Assembly: GCF_002795845.1 (NCBI RefSeq)
Contig: NZ_CP011797.1
Span: 3,597,501-3,660,060, forward strand
DNA from: Reinekea forsetii
GTDB lineage: Bacteria; Pseudomonadota; Gammaproteobacteria; Pseudomonadales; Natronospirillaceae
Direction of reading: 5' to 3'
Length of the DNA stretch: 62,560 nt
Shown here: one piece after another, positions 59,296 through 62,560 of the stretch
Numbering within the stretch: the first letter of the stretch is position 1
How the letters are laid out: each line of letters opens with the position of its first letter
Translations under genes and position numbers: made by a program
Notes under the pieces: generated by a model
Databases searched by the model: none
Told to the model about the DNA's origin: nothing
Seen by the model: only the letters and a program-made list of their open reading frames with translations

Positions 59296-60978
59296 TTAGG
59301 CTTTATTTTTCTGGATAAGTTTATCCTGAACAAGCTTGGCATCGGCACGCGCCACACTCTTGTTTACCATGTGTTGCTGGGTGATGGTCGACAGGTTGTT
59401 AATAAACCAGTAGAGGGTCAAACCCGCCGGGAACCACAAAAACATAAAGGTAAACATCACCGGCATAAACTTCATGATCTTAGCCTGCATCGGGTCCATC
59501 GACGGCTGCTGCTGCATCTGCATCTGCACGAACATCGAGCCGCCCATCAGCAACGGTAGGACAAAGAACGGATCCTTAATCGATAGATCGACGATCCAGA
59601 ACATAAAGGGCGATTGGCGCAGTTCGACCGACTCCATTAAGACCCAATAGAGCGCGATAAAGACCGGCATCTGCACCAACATCGGCAAACAACCACCAAG
59701 CGGATTAAGCTTTTCTTTCTGATAAAGCTTCATCGTTTCCTGACTCATGCGAGCCCGGTCGTCGCCGTAGAGCTCCCGCAGCTCCTGGATTTTCGGCGTA
59801 AACTTACGCATCTTCGCCATTGATCGGTATGAGGCCGAGGTGAGCGGGTAGAGCAACAGTTTTAACAGCAACGTCATCAGTACGATGGACCAGCCCCAGT
59901 TGCCTACCAAGCCGTGAATAAACTGCATTAATTTAAAGATGGGTTGAGCGATCCACCATAACCAGCCGTAGTCGACCGTTTTTTCCAAGTTTTTGGCCAC
60001 AACAATAAGCGAATCTTGGTCTTTTGGACCAACATAAAGACCCGCATTGGCCTGCGCGGTCTCGCCCGGTGCGATCACCAGGGTTGGCGCCTTAAAGCCA
60101 GCATAGTAGAGGCCATTACCACCTTGCTCACCATAAAAACCATTGGTGTCATTGGCGCCGGGCACCCATGCAGTTAAGAAATAATGTTGGATAATCGCGA
60201 CCCAGCCGCCCGTGCTGGTATTGGTGTATTTTTCTTTCTCTAAATCTTTAAAGGATACTTTTTCGTAGGCCGACTCCACCGTGGAGAAAGTCGTACCTAG
60301 GTAGGAATTCATACCGATGCCGCCCATACTGCTTGGATCTTCCGACTTATCACGCCGTAACTGGGCAAACATATTTGTCGATAAGGTTCGTGTGCTGTTG
60401 TTGGTCAGTTCAAAGCGCAGACCAATCAGGTAGCTGCCTTGGGTAAAGGTGAACACCTTGTCCACGCTGAGACCGGAATCTGCAACATGGCTCAAACGGA
60501 CTTCGAGTTGACTACCATTGAGATCGAAACGATCCTGCTTGGCGGTGTAGCGGGCACGCGCCTTGGTATCGATGCCATCTGCCCCGACTAAACCGCTCTG
60601 GGCATTATAGGTCCGGTCACCATATTCCAATATTTTAAACGGGCTGTCGGGGGTTTCGAGACTCGCTGGATACTGCGGCAGTGCGGCTAAGATAACGTCG
60701 CCACCGTTCAGATCGATAATAACGTTCAGAGTGTCGGTAAATACCCTAACCTGGTTGCCAGTGGAAACCGGTTGATCAGCTACACGGCTGTCCGTTTCGG
60801 TATCAACATTACCAGCAGGCACGTCGCTAGCACCTAAGCTTGGTGTTACAGCGCTTGCAGCTACCGAGGTTTCCTGAGCAACCGGCCTGGTATTAGAATA
60901 ATCATTCGACCAAGTAAAAATCATCAAATAAGAGACAATTGCGAGGCCTGCAATTAAGGTAATTCGGCGTACATCCAT
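59296..60978 (-). CDS. yidC: Membrane protein insertase YidC
   Basis: The 560-residue protein has an N-terminal membrane anchor (about 6-24), a large periplasmic beta-domain to about residue 340, and the conserved insertase core with five membrane segments. Core motifs are LLLKLLLYPLTSASYRS, GGCLPMLVQMPVFIALYW and MKFMPVMFTFMFLWFPAGL. It inserts proteins into the inner membrane with or without SecYEG. It follows rnpA with a 160-base gap, too small for the usual yidD. Confidence 0.96.
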   Translation of the reverse strand: MDVRRITLIAGLAIVSYLMIFTWSNDYSNTRPVAQETSVAASAVTPSLGASDVPAGNVDTETDSRVADQPVSTGNQVRVFTDTLNVIIDLNGGDVILAALPQYPASLETPDSPFKILEYGDRTYNAQSGLVGADGIDTKARARYTAKQDRFDLNGSQLEVRLSHVADSGLSVDKVFTFTQGSYLIGLRFELTNNSTRTLSTNMFAQLRRDKSEDPSSMGGIGMNSYLGTTFSTVESAYEKVSFKDLEKEKYTNTSTGGWVAIIQHYFLTAWVPGANDTNGFYGEQGGNGLYYAGFKAPTLVIAPGETAQANAGLYVGPKDQDSLIVVAKNLEKTVDYGWLWWIAQPIFKLMQFIHGLVGNWGWSIVLMTLLLKLLLYPLTSASYRSMAKMRKFTPKIQELRELYGDDRARMSQETMKLYQKEKLNPLGGCLPMLVQMPVFIALYWVLMESVELRQSPFMFWIVDLSIKDPFFVLPLLMGGSMFVQMQMQQQPSMDPMQAKIMKFMPVMFTFMFLWFPAGLTLYWFINNLSTITQQHMVNKSVARADAKLVQDKLIQKNKA

Positions 60979-61138
60979 AATAAATCAGTTCCAGTTAGAT
61001 TGGATAACGGGCAAAAACTCGTTTGAGCCGTTTTATGCAGGAAAAAACGGCGAAATACTACCTGTCAGCGGCCCGAGATGCCAGTTCTATTCATCAAAGT
61101 AAAGATTAAGCTAGGTTTAGCAGGGTGGTGGGGTGGTT

Positions 61139-61504
61139 TTAGCAGGCGCTGGCGCGTTTCTTTAACTTGCTAAACTGCTTGTTCAGCAACTGGTAAATCT
61201 CAATATTGGTGCTCTTATCGAGGCCTTTCCGACCCATAAAAACGATATCGAGATTCGGTAACTCGTGCTGGTGCAAGCGCAAGTAATCCCGAGCGATGCG
61301 CTTTATGCGATTTCGTTCGACTGCGCGTTTGATATTCTTCTTCGAAATAATAAATCCAAGACGAGGTTGGTCTTGTTTATTAAAACGCGCAAGCAGCAGG
61401 CAGAGGTCGGATGGCGCCTTGACGTCAACCTGGTCGAATACGGTTCGGAAGTCGGCGGCTGTCAACAAACGCAGCGTACGCGGGTATCCGAACGATATTG
61501 GCAC
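61139..61504 (-). CDS. rnpA: Ribonuclease P protein component
   Basis: The 121-residue basic protein has the RnpA signature RNRIKRIARDYLR (RNRxKR) and RTLRLLTAADFRTVF near its start. It joins the M1 RNA to mature tRNA 5' ends. The start is GTG, 24 bases after the rpmH stop codon, so the genes are cotranscribed. Length is normal (E. coli 119). Confidence 0.95.
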   Translation of the reverse strand: MPISFGYPRTLRLLTAADFRTVFDQVDVKAPSDLCLLLARFNKQDQPRLGFIISKKNIKRAVERNRIKRIARDYLRLHQHELPNLDIVFMGRKGLDKSTNIEIYQLLNKQFSKLKKRASAC

Positions 61505-61528
61505 TTCTGTCTGGACAGGCAGCAGTGT

Positions 61529-61663
61529 TTAAGCGCTCAGCAGAGCACGACCGCGTGCACGGCGACGGGCGATTAACTTACGGCCGTTCTTGGTTGCCAT
61601 GCGAGCACGAAAACCGTGACTGCGCGCGCGCTTCAGATTGCTTGGTTGAAATGTACGTTTCAT
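61529..61663 (-). CDS. rpmH: 50S ribosomal protein L34
   Basis: This 44-residue gene encodes L34, beginning [18 protein letters not shown] and ending ARGRALLSA. The sequence is almost invariant among Gammaproteobacteria. It heads the rpmH-rnpA-yidC operon, pointing away from the origin. Confidence 0.97.
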   Translation of the reverse strand: MKRTFQPSNLKRARSHGFRARMATKNGRKLIARRRARGRALLSA

Positions 61664-61763
61664 GTTCCGGTCTCTCTTCAGTTGCAGCAGCAAGTGTGCA
61701 ACATGGGTTTGGTGTCATCAGACGTAGCTAGGCGCGGCTAATGACCTGAAATTTGGATGGGCG

Positions 61764-61792
61764 ATTCTAATGATTTTCTGTACTCAAATCAA
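61764..61792 (-). promoter_or_regulatory. rpmH promoter
   Basis: On the minus strand TTGATT (61787-61792) and TAGAAT (61764-61769) are separated by exactly 17 bases, a close match to sigma-70 consensus. It predicts a leader of about 90 bases before rpmH. Confidence 0.65.
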
Positions 61793-61859
61793 CGGTGTTT
61801 TTTTAAACAACGCTATTTGTTTTCTCATGGTTGGTTTTGTCTTGAGTTGGGTTCTGACC

Positions 61860-62142
61860 TTTTCGATGTTTAAACAGGGTTTCATAAGTAAGTTAATATT
61901 ATATATATATATGTTTATTGTTATTTGTTGTTACTTATTGAGTGCGCCTTTTTCTGGGGTTATGTCAAAAAAATACTTTAAAAACAATAACTTACGACAA
62001 TGACAAGCGCGTGGTGTATCGGTCGATAGGCTGCGAACAAGGGGCGCTTAAGCTGTGTATAAAAGAGCTACTTATCCACAGCCTAAGAGGCTAATTGTTA
62101 TCCACACCTTTAGTCACAGGCTTATACCCCTGGTTGCCCACA
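61860..62142. other. Chromosome replication origin (oriC)
   Basis: An AT-rich stretch (61880-61990, with TTATATATATATATG and TTGTTATTTGTTG) lies next to DnaA boxes: TGTGTATAA (62054-62062, minus orientation), TTATCCACA (62072-62080 and 62098-62106, both perfect) and TTGCCCACA (62134-62142, weak). The place, between rpmH and the expected dnaA, is that of Pseudomonas oriC. Several GATC sites follow at 62200-62480. The AT-rich part would be the unwinding element. The outer limits are approximate. Confidence 0.85.
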
Positions 62143-62560
62143 GCCTAATTTTACAATAATCCAGCGTTAAAAGGCCTATTGGCAGCGTTTTAGGTGCCCG
62201 GAAAAAGTGCTATAGATCTGCTTTTTCAGTCTTTTAAGGGTGGTAGGTGGATCGATTTGCACCTTAAGCCGCGTCGATCAGCGTTTATGCATCTACAAAT
62301 TAGTACCTTTTGCCAAGGCAAGGGTCTGCTTGTTAGTCACTAGAGGAGTGCGATCAGGGTTTAAATGGCGTAAAGCACACCTTAGCTTTGGCCTATTTGA
62401 TCCGATTATTACGCCAACATATTTTGTTACCCCGGGGCTTGGAAGCTTGGGTCGTTGCGCAGCGCCGATGACGATCCAGTTAGACCGGTCTCGCCCCAAT
62501 AGGCCAAGGCCCTGAATAAAAGGGCCCAAACGGGGAAATGAGTCAAAATCAGGGTAGCGG
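62143..62560. other. oriC-to-dnaA intergenic region, right edge
   Basis: No gene is supported. A weak promoter-like pair TTTAGG/TATAGA (62189-62216, 16-base spacer) faces right and could serve dnaA. A small hairpin, GGCCCT and AGGGCC, lies at 62508-62526. An ATG at 62538 opens a frame to the window edge, too short (7 codons) to identify; dnaA is expected at or beyond this point. Confidence 0.4.

Noticed and set aside
61770-62003. 77-codon hydrophobic open frame in the oriC region
   Set aside because: It coincides with the AT-rich unwinding tract and overlaps the rpmH promoter; hydrophobic residues are expected from such base composition. No ribosome-binding site is seen.
62240-62515. 91-codon open frame between oriC and the right edge
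   Set aside because: No family features, and it lies where dnaA control signals are expected.
62538-62560. Possible first codons of dnaA
   Set aside because: Seven codons are too few to identify, and the spacing from the G-rich string to the ATG is too short for a good ribosome-binding site.

Overview
The window reads as the chromosomal origin region of a gammaproteobacterium. Its right end carries rpmH, rnpA, yidC and mnmE on the minus strand. Past rpmH lies an AT-rich tract with four DnaA-box-like sites, the layout of a Pseudomonas-type oriC between rpmH and dnaA (dnaA itself would lie just outside). The left half keeps a block known beside the origin in Pseudomonas: glyS-glyQ, trkA, rsmB-fmt-def, a LysM gene, dprA, tsaC and hemF. 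The host is probably an aerobic, possibly marine gammaproteobacterium. The species cannot be read from the sequence.

Layout. 0-6.5 kb: RNA-binding protein CvfB, helicase Rep, an nfeD-SPFH-SPFH membrane operon and SlyD. 6.7-12.7 kb: an MFS exporter, the selenium pair selU plus a fused NADH-dehydrogenase-like/SelD protein, and an HD-GYP c-di-GMP phosphodiesterase. 12.7-27.6 kb: pdxH, mutM, glyS-glyQ, trkH, trkA, rsmB-fmt-def, then divergently LysM-dprA-tsaC-hemF. 27.6-33.1 kb: a redox and nucleotide group (cysteine-free glutaredoxin-like protein, DsbA-like protein, MEMO-like protein, Ap4A phosphorylase, SelO), a PagL-like outer-membrane protein and a TerB-like protein. 33.2-39.7 kb: leuA, divergent Lrp-type regulator, lspA, GFA protein, FAH hydrolase, GST, pdxJ and a coiled-coil membrane protein. 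39.7-48.1 kb: an accessory sugar-type cluster with lacZ, a Set-like exporter, three tandem aldo/keto reductases and a divergent LysR regulator. 48-57.8 kb: a PAP2-related protein, a LysE exporter, two tandem secreted proteins with a Cys/His motif and a predicted beta-barrel, a small-gene operon (yciH, DUF1244, unknown), FklB, FrnE-like protein, FAD oxidoreductase, ribA, a lipase-like hydrolase, a membrane protein and cytochrome c'. 57.8-62.6 kb: mnmE, yidC, rnpA, rpmH and oriC.

Most of the window is core metabolism and information processing. The points most worth a second look are the redox/AMPylation neighbourhood at 27.6-31.9 kb, the tandem Cys/His beta-barrel genes at 49.4-50.7 kb, a compact DnaA-box cluster at the end of ribA about 6.7 kb from oriC, and a perfect 13-bp hairpin in the leuA leader. 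No tRNA, rRNA, CRISPR array, insertion sequence or prophage was recognised. All calls come from reading the sequence and recalling families; no database search was run.
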